From: Norana najaformis
Lineage: Eukaryota; Annelida; Clitellata; Crassiclitellata; Hormogastridae
DNA: 64,000 nucleotides
Reading direction: 5' to 3'
NCBI GenBank assembly: GCA_964023275.1
Contig: OZ029919.1
Span: forward strand, 848,001-912,000
Shown: piece after piece, positions 1 to 11,716 of the stretch
How the letters are laid out: each line of letters starts with the position of its first letter
Position numbering within the stretch: position 1 is the first letter of the stretch
Notes under the pieces: generated by a model
The model's database searches: none
What the model was told of the DNA's origin: nothing
What the model saw: only the letters and a program-made list of their open reading frames with translations
Program-made: the position numbers and the translations under genes

Positions 1-180
1 CAAGACTTTCGCAAATGAAAAACTCGAATCAAAGACGCATTCACGAGTACCTTCGCGTGAGTTGCTAAGCAACGACCGGTGACATCTTCGACGTTCATCT
101 TCAGATGCTTGTGTCTTGATTGTATCCGTGCGTCTGTCTGAATGTCTTCGTATGTATGTCTGACTGTCTGCGTGTTAATG

Positions 181-635
181 TACATGTCGGTATGCACTGA
201 CTGTGATATATATGTATGTATGTGTGTATGTATTTTTATTTATTTGTATGTATGTATGTATATATATGTATGTATGTGTATGGATTAGGATGTGAAAGTG
301 GCTGCATGTATGTATGCATGTATGTATGTATGTATGTATGTATGTATGTATGTATGTATGTATGTATGTATGTATGTATGTGTATGGATTAGGATGTGGA
401 AGTGGCTGCATGTATGTATGCATGTATGTATGTATGTATGTATGCATGCATGTATGCATGTATGTGTGTATGTATGTATGTATGTATGCATGCATGTATG
501 CATGTATGTGTGTATGTATGTATGTATGTATGTATGCATGTATGTATGTATGTATGTATGTATGTATGTATGTATGTATGTATGCATGTATGTATGTATG
601 TATTTATGTATGTATGTATGTATGTATATGAACGA
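181..635. repeat. ATGT tetranucleotide array
   Basis: Long array of ATGT/GCATG units. A non-repeat segment beginning GTGTATGGATTAGGATGTG occurs at about 276 and again at about 380, so a larger unit was duplicated inside the array. All reading frames here give low-complexity Met-Tyr-Val-Cys or His-Thr-Tyr-Ile peptides, which are not genes. Positions 636-1321 show nothing I recognise. Confidence 0.95.
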
Positions 636-1321
636 AAGGCTCTCGTCTCTAGCGTTATATGTCGCCTTCTCTAAATGCATGAAGTGGACCAAGGACCACG
701 TGGTTTATGACTATCAATGTATAGATTTTGATGGAGAAATGAGTGCTACCCATTAAAACACTTTACCCCCGGCTGATTGGGATTTTCTGTCGACACCCAT
801 GTCCAGAAGAGTTTCTTAGAAAGTGTAAAATTTTTATGCTTTAGAGCAACCTGTAAAATACAAATAACGATCGATGCCTCGCTGGATGGGTCAAGATTGG
901 CCTTTTAAGCATTGTTACTGCTTCTTCGATCACGGTAAGCCATCACGCTTGTTTGCACAAACCTGGCTATGTACAAAGGTCCCTTTCACAGGCCAGCTGA
1001 TGTTGAAACAAAAGCCGCTACACGGTTTCGTCTCGACGGCGAAAATACATAGACGGTCACGGATTAATGACTTTCGAGGCATTAGTCGTCACGGTTGAGT
1101 GACGGAAGGGCTGAGACCGCTGCTGATTGTTGATTTCTCCGCTTTAGGAGTAACAGTAGTTAGAGTTCGACCATTTTGGAGATAGCTGAGTCGCTGGCAA
1201 AGAAGTCCCGTCTAAGAGTGATATTTAAGAGATAACTATGAGCTGGTGTTGCCCGAGTATTAATTAATATACAAGGCAATTTATCCAGATTCTATGGGAG
1301 TGACTTGTTTGATGTGATGCC

Positions 1322-2705
1322 ATGGTTTCCTTCAAAAGGGTCGTCTTGCTTAGCTTGAGCATCATCGGTAAGTCTGTCGTTCCATCCCGTTCCACTTGGG
1401 TGCACAGTCGTGTCTCAGAGGAATATTACACTGATTCTCCATTTTTTTGGAAAGTCATTGACTGACGCCTTGGCTTTCTGTTGTTCTGTTGATACAGAAA
1501 TAACTGATTAGTTCTGTAATAGAAATGTTGAGATTCTCAGAGCTTTTGCTTAAGCCAATCAGATCTTTTTGGGGTATTAAAAGGCGCTATATTAAGTGTC
1601 TTGATAAGTAATTAGCGAACTACTGATATAATTCTAAGTTACTGATTAATTCTGTAATAGCATTGCTATACTAGTATTGCAATAGTAATTAATAATTTCG
1701 TACACATTACATTAGTTTTACTTAGAGAAGTTCTCATAGAACCGTTCTTATACGCATATATATACACATACATATATATACATACATACATATATACATA
1801 CATACAGTATATATATATATATACATTCATACATACATAGGTGTTTCTTTATTTACATAGGTGTTTTCTTTAATTGCAGGACTCGTTGTCGAAATGTGTT
1901 TGATGATCGCAGAATCGGTGTCCCCTGCGCCGCCTCCTCCTATCAACAATAAGCTAATCATCAATGTCGATGATCACCTGACCGAACTCTACTTGGACGG
2001 GGCAAAGATATCGCCCCTTCCCAACAGCAGCATCTGGAACATCCCCGACAGGATTCCGCTACCAGACGATACTCGAGTCATAGCCGCCCTCTGCGATAAT
2101 GACAGGGAGGCCGCTCTGCTGGTGGCCTCCGACTTGGACGGGAAAGTTCTTTCCGACAGACACTGGAAGTACAGCCGGGACTATGAACCCCGCTGGATGA
2201 ATGTGAATTTCAACGACAGCGCCTGGAAAAGTGCACGCATCGTTGCGTTGAATGATGGCTATAGATGGTATCGATTTCCCTGTATCGCTCGTCACGCTTC
2301 GTTGATCTGGTCGCCGAAATTCAACAACTTTTCTACCAACGATAACAGGCTATACTTCAGGCTGAGAATTAACCATCGTAGGTGTTGACTGAAACATCGT
2401 AGATATTGGTTGAAACAAAGGTAGGTGCTGATTGACAAGCAGGCTTAGAAGTGTCGGTTGAAACAAGGGTGGGTACTGATTGACATGCAGGAAGAGACTA
2501 AAGCAAAAGAGTTGATTGAAACAAAGGTAGATGTTGATTGAAACAAAGGTAGGTGTTGATTGAAACAAAGGTAGGTGTTGACTGAAACAAAGGTAGGTGT
2601 TGACTGATTGTTGCAGAACGATATCAACTTCCTGAGATTGGCGTCGTTGTTAAGGATGTGTTTTGGAAGTCTTCTAAACTCAGAAATGAGTTCATCACCA
2701 TCACC

Positions 2706-2739
<34 letters not shown>

Positions 2740-3402
2740 CCGACGAGGCATCTTCAATCGATTATGATTTTGATTATGATTTCACTCGAGGCGACCATCG
2801 GTTGATGCATTGTGTATTATGAAATTGGCGCTAAAGAAGTCATTAGATCATCATCACCACCATCCTCAGTGGCCTGCCTCTTTCTGGAGAGATGCCATTT
2901 CCATGACAAATGCCGAGACCAACCATGAAAAACTCTAAGGAGGTAAAATAATGCCCCTAGTAACTCGCCAGATGGACGCAAGGTAGTAGTCAGTCATATT
3001 ACTCAGCAATAGCATGAAGCTATTAATAAATAATAAATGCAGAAATAATAATTATTATTATTATAATTATTGCTATAAGTTTACCGTTGTACCTGGCGAC
3101 ATCTGGCGCCGTAATTGTTTCTGTAGATGTCTGATGCTTTTTCAGGTCTTCTGCGTCGAACCTTTGACTGGATTGTCAATGATGAGATGGTGCCAAACGT
3201 CTCCGGCTGTTTCCGCAGCCGTCGCATCCAGTGCGCCGCCAGATGCTCCCAGACGATGTCACTTTGCGCCGGTTTCCAGCATCAAAAACAAACCGACACC
3301 TGCTGCCTCCTTTCGGCTGCTGAGCTTGAGTTTGGCACCAGGAACTCAGCGGCAGGATGGAAGATTTATTCGGCAATCGTTCTGAATGATCCCTCTTGCT
3401 AA
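1322..3402 (+). CDS. secreted protein with jelly-roll-like region and PAN/apple-like module
   Basis: Three exons: 1322-1367, 1880-2377 and 3146-3402, giving 266 residues. Exon 1 encodes MVSFKRVVLLSLSIIG and splices at G|GTAAGT; with the start of exon 2 it forms a hydrophobic signal peptide. Residues of about 40-175 (LYLDG, then W-rich segments with DR-HWKYS and FNDSAWKSA) resemble the beta-sandwich region of uncharacterised secreted proteins of marine invertebrates. That resemblance is from memory and not verified. Exon 3 carries Cys203, 211, 215, 222, 234 and 235 with the spacing of a PAN/apple module, which usually binds protein or carbohydrate. The exon 2 donor C|GTAGGTG is chosen because only it leaves phase 1, matching exon 3. 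A further exon near 2618-2690 is possible but has no donor I can find. Function is unknown; it is probably extracellular. Confidence 0.6.
2378..2608. repeat. 22-bp minisatellite starting at a splice donor
   Basis: About eight imperfect copies of a 22-bp unit, GTAGGTGTTGATTGAAACAAAG, with two copies stretched by insertions. The first copy starts at the inferred exon 2 donor of the secreted-protein gene, so every unit restates the donor-like GTAGGTG. Confidence 0.85.
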
Positions 3403-4076
3403 TTGGGCTCTGATTGGTCGGAACTTGTTTTAATGTGATTGGTAATGGAAAGCTCTGATAGGTCGGAACTTTTAATAAAACGGTCTGATTCGTCGGAACT
3501 TGTATTGATAGAAAGTCTGATTGGTTGGAACTTGTGTTAATAAAAAGTCAAATTGTCTGGTAGTTCAGCCACTGCCTTAAGTCGGGTGGTGCCATTATGA
3601 AGGCGAGAAATGGAGGAGGGCGACGCTAATCATCTTTGTTATGACACAGCGTCGTTAAACAGAAATTACCAATCTCCTAATCGCTCAGTGTTTCTTAGCA
3701 GCACACGCAGCGCCGACCACCACCTACTGCCCTCTAACATAGTCGTTGTTAAGGTAGCATTCGACAGATGGCACCAAAATGAAAGATCTAATCGGTTGTT
3801 CTTCTGACTGACCATAGTTGATAGCGGAGGCGAAATGAACAAGTTAAGTTTCGGTGTTGAATGAGGAATTAAAAGGTGCATTCATTCGTTCGTTTGCTCA
3901 TTCACCCATTCCTCCATTCACAGTATTTATGCAGCGCCAGTTCTAGATTCCTCCACCCAGAGGCGTTCTCTGCCCCAACGAATGAAACGGACACGGTTTT
4001 CTATGGGGCGCTGAAGGGTCTCTATTGGATCTGTAATAATAGGCCCACGCTTGTTTGTTTATTTAGATGTAATTGG

Positions 4077-4225
4077 ATATGTATGCGTGTATGTACGTAT
4101 GTATATACGCATGTTTATACTTACGTATGTATATATGCATCCATGTTACCATGTATGTACGTACCAACAGTAGCAACGTATGTACGTACACATGTATGTA
4201 TGCATGTACGTATGTACGTATGTAA
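4077..4225. repeat. ATGT/TACG tetranucleotide array
   Basis: Degenerate GTATGTACGTATGT array directly abutting a SINE at 4227. Confidence 0.8.
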
Positions 4226-4226
4226 A

Positions 4227-4490
4227 GTATCCCACAAATGAGACGTGGGGGAGGCTCTCATCTTTTCTTGGCCCTTGAGCCGGCAATGGACGAATCCCAA
4301 GGTCCTGGGCAGGGGGCCAGTGCATCGCAGGACTTGCTGTTTATTTCCCATCTTATGCCGGTACCAAATTCTACTGCTTGGTGTCAGTGTGCGCAAACAA
4401 CTAGCCCACGGTCGTTACACGGAGTCGAATCCTCAACCGCATGATCTTTGGCCAAACACCTTACCTATAGACCACCGTGACGCACCATAT
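4227..4490 (-). mobile_element. tRNA-derived SINE, family C, copy 1
   Basis: Shares long blocks with copies at 39997-40262 and 52560-52813, for example GGACGAATCCCAAGGTCCTG and TGCATCGCAGGACTTGC. Read on the minus strand from 4490 the head is tRNA-like: a box A-like TGGTCTATAGGTAAGG, followed by a box B-like GGATTCGACTCC. This is the layout of a tRNA-derived SINE with an RNA polymerase III promoter. Degenerate, with no protein coding. Confidence 0.75.
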
Positions 4491-6016
4491 GTATGTATGC
4501 AGACCTATGTAAATTAGTCTCGAAAGGACTTTTGCATAGTATACCCCGTTATGCATAACGCCATACATATGCAGCCAAGTATACAAAATGTTTACAGTAG
4601 TTAAACATAAACATTATATAAAAACCTCTTCGTGCACTGCGTGGGCGGTATAAACGAGGAAGGGATTGTGTATGGGGTTGGTGGGGTCGAACAGCACCCT
4701 AAACGATTGTGAATAGGGGTGGTGGGGTTGAACAGCACCCTTAATGATGGCTATGATTACAGCGGACGTGGTTTGTGTTCGGACTTTTTAATGAAAACCG
4801 CTTATGATCGATCGATCGTCAAAGTCTAACGAGACAGCAGAGCACAAAGGGGCCGCCTTGCGGCGTTAATTAATCGAGGCCCATTACATCAAAGGACCCG
4901 ACCGCCTCTTCTGTCAACGCCGCCGGCCTTTGTGTCGCCGCCGCATCCGCCGTCGAAGACGTGAAGACCCTCGTCAGCTGAGAACCCCTTTCGTCGGCGT
5001 CTTGTTAGCAGGGTTGCAAGAAAGTTAAAGCTCTGCGTCAGAGCAACTTGTACCTGGTGCGGGTAGGGTTTTTCAAACCGGTTCCAGATTGTGCCGAACC
5101 ATAACCGGTTTGAGGATCATGATCGTAATTGTAGTCGTAATGGTAACTGCATATTTGTATAGCGCCCGTTAAACAAGACTGATCATGAATTGTTCTCCAC
5201 CTCTGGCGAATTACAGGCAGGTAAATGTAAATCTGCAAAATTTCTCAGCCCACACTGGAACACAAGCTTAAACACTGGCGCTATATAAAAATTTCAAGCA
5301 GTTTGTGTTGATCAACTTTTGAAGCGGAAAGAAAACACAGCTCGAGTTTCCGTAGAGATATCTCACAATTGCTCAGCGCCATCGATTGATGCTTTAGACA
5401 GTGGCGCTTAATAAATGCATATATAACAATATTGTATCGTATCGTATAGCATTACACATCTACTTTCGTGGATTCCTCTTGGGCAACCTCGCATAGCTAC
5501 GTATTGCGCTATATAAATCCGTAACTGAAATTACCCAACGAGGTGCGATTTGGTCGTTGTTCGTGTCGTTAGCCCCCGATCAGACTATCATATTCGGAGG
5601 TTGACAGGGTTTATTTAGCTCGTCAGCGACGCTTATGAGCATTCAAAGGATGGCCATAAATTTCTCCTTCTCCGTGACAATGCTCCTTTCGTTGTCCAAC
5701 TCGCTCTTTATAGTTAATTAATTTCTGACCTGTGACGCTTGTATAGACGTCGTCAAACTCGTATAATGGGTGGCCCACCACGCTCTGCCTGACCGACACG
5801 CATGATCCACCCACCCATGACGTCTTTTAGGGGATGCACGGATGACGGTTAGGAGATTTGTGAGGTTTTCGCATGTCCAGGACGCAGACTCAGTTGGAAC
5901 CAACGCAGGTGAAGGGATTAGATGCTCGACCGGCAGAAGTCGGAGCAAATGTAGAAATGCAGAAGCATACGTAAGTTCACTAGTGATAATTACTTGTGAA
6001 GATGAAGCTGATATGA
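4491..6016. other. intergenic stretch without a recognised gene
   Basis: Holds a GC-rich block at about 4830-5000 (CGCCGCCGGCC and CGCCGCCGCATCC motifs) and the tail of a family D SINE at about 5365-5430 (AATTGCTCAGCGCCATCGAT ... AATAAATGCA). No open frame here has supportable splice sites or recognisable domains. Confidence 0.5.
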
Positions 6017-6182
6017 TGATGATGATGAGATTATTATTATTATTATCATTATTATTATTATTATTGTTGTTGTTGTTGTTGTTGTTGTTAGTATTATTAT
6101 TATTGTTGTTGTTACTATTGTTGTTGTTACTATTGTTGTTGTTATTATTATTGTTGTTGTTGTTGCTGCTGCTGTTGTTGTT

Positions 6183-6240
<58 letters not shown>

Positions 6241-6461
6241 GTATTAGTATTATTAGTATTAGTATTATTATTACTACTATTGTGGGCCCTCTGGATTGCA
6301 ATCTTTTAGAGCGTCTGTATCTGTCTGTCTGTGTGAGAGACTGTCTGTGTCTTTGTATGTGTGGCTGTCTATGTGACTGCCTGTGTCTTTGTATGCGTGT
6401 ATGTTTGTATGAATCTGAACAATTGTATAGCACCTTTCTAAAACCTTTCAACAGCTTCTGT

Positions 6462-6492
<31 letters not shown>

Positions 6493-6500
6493 TCTGTCTG
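6017..6500. repeat. TTA/TTG trinucleotide array followed by TGTC/CCTG array
   Basis: 6031-6280 is a TTA/TTG/TTAGTA trinucleotide array; 6309-6500 is TGTC, then a pure CCTG run near 6466-6490. Poly-Leu, poly-Ile and poly-Thr frames here are artefacts. Confidence 0.9.
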
Positions 6501-6719
6501 TCTCTTTGTCTCCATCTGTTTTTAAGTGATTGAACGAGATCTCTTTCCAGGGCTCGAACTGGTAACCTGATGGCAACCAGCAGCTTAGACAAAGATAACG
6601 GTAACTCAGTTGTTTAGACGCCTCTACAGAAACCTCTTAGCGGCCCTCGTGAGGTCAATGGAACATTCGACTGAGGCACATACACTTCCGCAGCAATCCA
6701 ACGGTAGGACACGTCTTAA

Positions 6720-6830
6720 AGAAATCGTAATCCTAAACTCGAAATTCCTAAAGCGCTACTTAAAAGCTAAGCGCAGGATACCAGCTTATTCACGAGCGCT
6801 GCGTCAAGTGGATGGGGTTGAAATGTATAA
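6720..6830 (+). mobile_element. SINE family A fragment
   Basis: Diverged match to the family A core (ATCGTAATCCTAAACTCGAA, then AGCTTATTCACGAGCGCTG). About 6840-6890 is a TATA-rich run. Positions 6900-7860 show nothing I recognise. Confidence 0.6.
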
Positions 6831-7867
6831 AATATACAAATATACCTACAAATATAATTATATATATATATATGTATATATATATATTGTTACAGGTTGT
6901 CTAGGGATATGGAAGAAGTATCAGCTTTAGGTTGAAATGTTTTATTTCCTAAGCTATTTACAAGCGTGACGTGACTCGCATAGAAAGTCGATCTTAGGTG
7001 GCGATAAAACCAGCAAACAGCCTCTCAAGAAGAAAAGCAATGTCCAGGGCCGTTTTAAGGTCGTCGTAGGCCCTAGGCAGTTTCGCATTCGTAGGACCCA
7101 ACCGCCAACTCTGCATTAGAGCTAAACACATTCACATTATTTCTTGACGTCTTACCTCCCTTGCACTACTTTCAATGGAAAACGACTTATTGCGGGAAAT
7201 GACATTTGAGGACATTATATGTGATTTTGCAAATGCAAAGAGCCGCAAAGTTAACATAAACTGTTTCAGTACAAACTTTAAGGTTATTAAATTTGTATTT
7301 CCTTTTTCTATTTTCGGGTCAATCAATTAATTTTTTGCAATATCTCATTTTTGACTTTCGTAAGCCTGTATAAAGTTCGTAGGCCTAGGCATAAGGTCTA
7401 CTGTGCCTAATGGATAAGACGGTCCTGACAACGTCCACCAACAGACGGTGACGAAAAAAGGCTTTAAAAAGAACCAAAACGGCAAAACGGCTCAGAAGAA
7501 CCCAAGAAGCCAGGAAAACTAAATCCGCTTCGTCGAAAGACTGGCAAGAAAACAATCAGGAGGGACCAAAACCAAACTCCAGTCTGAGCCAGAATTAAAA
7601 GCGTCTTTTATAAGGTCGCCTATCCCGCCAAAATGTACAGCAGGCGTACAACGTACAGCTGCTCAGCCTAATTGGTCCTGTCACATACGCCGTATGTAGC
7701 AATGTACATATAACAATATCTACTCTTGCATCTACTTTAAAATAGTTATTAACATACTCTTGATTTTAAAGCAACAAAAGGGTTTTCATTCGCTAGGGGC
7801 GCTTACCGTCTGCACCATGAAACGAGCCTTGAAACAACACTCAGGTTTATTAGTAGGTTTACACAGA

Positions 7868-8032
7868 TCGTAATCGTAATCTTTAGATTTCTGTAGCGCC
7901 CAAAGAGCTAAGTTGCGGGAAGCAGCTTATTCACAGGCGCTCAGTCAAAACAGAATCGATATGTAGGAAGTTCAGATTCGGTTCCAGGTAAAGATTCAAG
8001 GGTCAGACAGAAAATCAGACGGCCACGGTGGC
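7868..8032 (+). mobile_element. SINE family A, copy
   Basis: Family A core: ATCGTAATCGTAATC head, GATTTCTGTAGCGCCCAA, AGCTTATTCACAGGCGCTCA, then TTCGGTTCCAGGT and a CAGACGG segment. The same order of blocks recurs at least seven times in the window. Confidence 0.8.
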
Positions 8033-8036
8033 TTGC

Positions 8037-8225
8037 TGGTCGGCTTATTTCAGAGATTTAAGAGAGTTGAATATCGGGCTAGCACAGTCCATACACGGGG
8101 AGTTTAAATGGCGTGGCGCCCATTCAAACGGGCAGCGGTGGTGAAGGATCTCACCCGATCAATTCACTCGCTTTTAAGTAGCGCTTTATAAATTCTGAGT
8201 TTACGATTATGATTACGATTACGAC
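8037..8225 (+). mobile_element. SINE family B, copy
   Basis: Family B blocks: CTTATTTCAGAGATTTAA, GCTAGCACAGTCCATACACG, TTTAAATGGCGTGGCGCCCA, CAAACGGGCAGCGGTGGTGA and AGGATCTCACCCGAT. It directly follows a family A copy. Confidence 0.8.
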
Positions 8226-8439
8226 TAGACTTCAGTGAGCCGCCCAGCGTCGTCTCAACTAAACCAAGCGGCCATCCATTGTTGACTTGGGATTAACAAG
8301 GGCGTGGATGTATAATAATCGGGCGATATCCTGTGCTTAGCTTAATAACGGAGCGACGGAAATTGGTCCAGAACATGACTGAAACGCTAGCAGTTTAGGC
8401 GCCAAATCGGTCAAATTAAATTCCAGAACTGTGCGCCTA

Positions 8440-8990
8440 ACGAGAGGCGACCAACGGCCGATGTTTTGGGGACGCAAACGTTTCTGCCTTGTTTGCCTTC
8501 GCCGAAAACCAGCGCGAAACCCGATATCCGCTCCGTCGAAAACGAAGGGGTTTGGGGTGTTTGTTCAAAGCCAAAAGCAGATCTACCTCTATTGATGCCT
8601 GCGTTTATAAACGCAATTCGTCACGTTGCGGACGAACCGAGCGAATTTGTTCAGGAAGTTTACTGTCGACTGTTTGATGCATCCGACAGTTTAGAGAGCT
8701 CTGGTTTTCGCGTTTGTTGGCCAACACATTAGGAGAGAGAAAGGCGCCGAAAATGCCTGACTTTTGTCTGAATTCCGAAGCACCAAAGACAGCGAAGAGA
8801 GGTTCATCGAGGGAACATTGTCGGTCGGCGCTTTCATCTGTGGCGCCGTGGCGTTTAGATTAACTTCACACGATATGGTATACGGGAGTGCGCGTCAGGC
8901 CAGGAGGGAGAGGACTGCCCGGCGGCCCTCACATGCCGAGGCTAAGAAAATGAAGTCGGTAACACTATTGATGGGTAATTAATCAACAGG
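8440..8990. other. GC-rich block upstream of hedgehog, no gene assigned
   Basis: Higher GC than its surroundings and open in more than one frame (for example 8466-8732 on plus), but no recognised domain or supportable splice pair. It could hold 5' untranslated exons or regulatory DNA of hedgehog; this is inference only. Confidence 0.35.
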
Positions 8991-9130
8991 AAAAATAATT
9001 AACTGACTATTGAATTAGCTTGGTAGCTAATTCTAATTCCAATTAATTAGTAATCAGAATTTTGCTAATTCTAATTAAAACTTGTCTAATTCTAATTAAA
9101 ATGTCATGATTATCTTCGTAATTACCTTGC
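8965..9130. promoter_or_regulatory. TAAT-rich cluster
   Basis: Dense TAATTA, ATTAAT and AATTCTAATT motifs, some palindromic (CCAATTAATTAG). Homeodomain proteins bind TAAT cores, so this could be a cis-regulatory element, but AT-rich drift would look the same. Confidence 0.25.
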
Positions 9131-9284
9131 TTAAGTAGCTCCTTACTTACATCTACTGGCTGCTTGCACTGTAGCCAATAAATATCAACCAATATTTTGA
9201 GTGTTTGGTATTTCCTGTGACATGATAGGGTAAGATAAGATAGGGTAGGGTAAGTAGAGATGTTCCAGCCATCCCTATTGTATA

Positions 9285-9345
9285 TTTGTATGTATGTATG
9301 TATGTATGTATGTATGTATGTTTTTATGCATATATGAATGTATGT
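9285..9345. repeat. TATG array
   Basis: Perfect run of TATG/TGTA units followed by looser ones. Confidence 0.9.
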
Positions 9346-9654
9346 ATGTAATGTAATATACTTCTATGTATGGAAGTCATCAAAACCTTTTCTGCTTCAC
9401 AAACCCAGCCGGATAAAATCTACAAAATGCCTCCGAAGTTCTTTCCGCAGACAGGGGGCCAGTGCATATTCGTTCACTCTCTAATATTCGTCTGCCAAAG
9501 TCTTTGGTTATCTCGACGCAGTCTTTTAGAAACAATTTCCTGCCTTGGGCTTTAAATGATGTGGAGCCCAGGTTCACTGAACCGGCTGAACCGGTTTTTG
9601 CTAAGCCACTAAAGGCAGGAATACAATCCTTCATACTAGGGATAAATAAAACAT

Positions 9655-9870
9655 CGAGACAGACTGACAGACAGCCAGACTGATAGACAGACTGAAAAAC
9701 TGACTGGCTGACAGACATACAGACTTACAGGCAAACAGACAGACATACTGGCATATGCACACCCAATTTCAAATATGTGTACCTACATACAGATTGTGTT
9801 CATTCAAATTCATATGTATATAGACAGACAGACAGACAGACAGGCAGACGGACAGACAGACAGACAGGCC
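9655..9870. repeat. CAGA tetranucleotide array
   Basis: CAGA and GACAGACTGA units, nearly perfect at about 9822-9868. Positions 9880-11390 hold a TATATACATA run near 10045-10095, CA and GA runs at 10688-10762, and otherwise no recognisable gene. Confidence 0.85.
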
Positions 9871-11389
9871 ATGCCATATCAAATCAGTCATAGTGAAACG
9901 CGCCAAATAAACACGAGTTAGAAGCACGCATTTATAATTCATTTAAATGCATGCATTTCTCTATGATCTGCGTATTAGTAAGCGTAGAAAAGCGAATAAG
10001 TACGTCAATACGTACCACCCTGACCGCGTCTTAAAGTCATACTTCACATATATACATATATATCTCCTGTATACATATATATATATACATATGCGAGTCA
10101 TGAGTGAGGCAATATATACACGACATTGGATATACACAGATCCAGCTGAAATATTTAAGGTACGTTTAAGTCTGCATGCAAACAACCTAGCACAGGATAT
10201 TGGCTGTATTTGAGGGCGAAATAAATATGCGTCCATGGTTGAGGGTCGTATTATTTGCTAACTTGGACTTTAATATCAACTGTAACGAACAGGCTGATTA
10301 GAATTCAATACCGCTGACTCGATGAATGGAAAATTCACCCTGACGCCAAGCCGGGATTAATTCATTTGTAGAAAATGCACGTTCGCAACTGAACTGTACA
10401 GCGAACGAACGATCGCGTAGAAGTTTCAACAGAACACATCCTGTTCCCAATGTCAACTCCAGTTCGGTCTTCGTCTGAGGTTACGACCTGGAGAATTGCC
10501 CTGGAAACGCGATACCGTTTCAAAAAATATCGGAATTCACCCACACACAACAGTAATGGGACACATGTACGTATACTCAGGCCTATCGTGGGCTTGTAGT
10601 TTGATGACTGCGTGATCGTGTGTCTCACCTGTTAGGCTAGAAACACCTGCTTTTGGAGTTGTGTATACTCTTCAGATAAGAGAGCAAGAGACACACACAC
10701 AGAGTAAGACAATCGAGGACACACAGACGGAGAGAGACAGTGACCGAGAAAGAGAGAGAGAGTGGTCGGCAATTCGAACAGGAGACCCAAAATAAGATTT
10801 TGAAGTTCAAGTGCTCATCGTCTCACCCTCCACCGATTCTCATCACCGCCGACTTTATGAAGATTTGAAGTTGTGAGTTACTATAAACGCGCAGAGACAA
10901 ACACACTCTGGTCTCTCTTCTGCCGATGGTTACCCACCGACCGACGGACGACGGACCGACAAACGAACACATCTAAACGCTAAGAGGAAAAGACGCGACG
11001 TAGGGACGCAGTTCACCTGCGAGCCGCGGCGACAACGGTACTCGTATTACTCATAAAGTCGACAAGACTTCGGATTGTCGGCTACCCTGATGGGCATTCA
11101 AGATCAACTGCTTGCGGTGGGCTGTGTCGGTCAAACCAAAGATCGGGTTTTATATCAACATCGGAAAGGACTCGAAGCCGGTACGTGCGAGAATGCGTGT
11201 ATGCTACAAGTTTGTCGGAAAAACGACGGCTTTCTTGAAACTCAAGCGAATAGTTTCGACGTTTAAGGATAAAACTGACGGGCCTTGAATTTCCTGGACT
11301 TAAAACGTGTGATAAGGCTTGCTTTTTCGGGTGTTTCGGTCAAAATCAGTGGATTTAAGGAACGATACATTGACCGAAAAAGATATCGC

Positions 11390-11590
11390 TAAAAGACAAT
11401 ATGCAAGATAAATTTCAATAAGACGATGATATTAAGATACTGTAATACGTCAGTTTCTTGATAAGCCCTGGAACATAGACACCGGAATACGTTAGTATCT
11501 TGACAGATACATTGAGATAGATGTCGCAAGACGTCTTGATAGATACAGTAGATAAGATATCATAAGACGTATATATCTTGATTGAAGCAG
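11390..11590. promoter_or_regulatory. degenerate GATA-rich repeats upstream of hedgehog
   Basis: Loose repeats built on AGATAC, CTTGATAGATAC and AATACGTTAGTATCTTG, with several GATA-factor-like AGATAA/TGATAA cores, about 130 bp upstream of the hedgehog start codon. A promoter or 5' leader role is inferred from position only. Confidence 0.25.
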
Positions 11591-11716
11591 CAAGTGTAGA
11601 AATGACGATAGCAGGACATCATTAAAAGACTTTTCGATTGATTCCGAGGAAAGTAGGAGCGAACATACCTGGCTACGTAGAAGAATCTGTTTACCCGATG
11701 CACATCTGCCGTTGAG

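Noticed and set aside
175-756. Long frames rich in Met-Tyr-Val-Cys or His-Thr-Tyr-Ile
   Set aside because: Translation of a tetranucleotide array; all frames are open because the repeat contains no stop.
4430-4490. Complete tRNA gene
   Set aside because: Only box A- and box B-like words with a decayed body, shared with repeats elsewhere; a SINE head.
5842-6592. Poly-Leu and poly-Ile/Thr frames of 155-200 codons
   Set aside because: Products of TTA/TTG trinucleotide arrays, not proteins.
6541-6600. Possible further tRNA-like head on minus (AGTTCGAGCCC)
   Set aside because: Box B-like word only; no second copy or matching body found.
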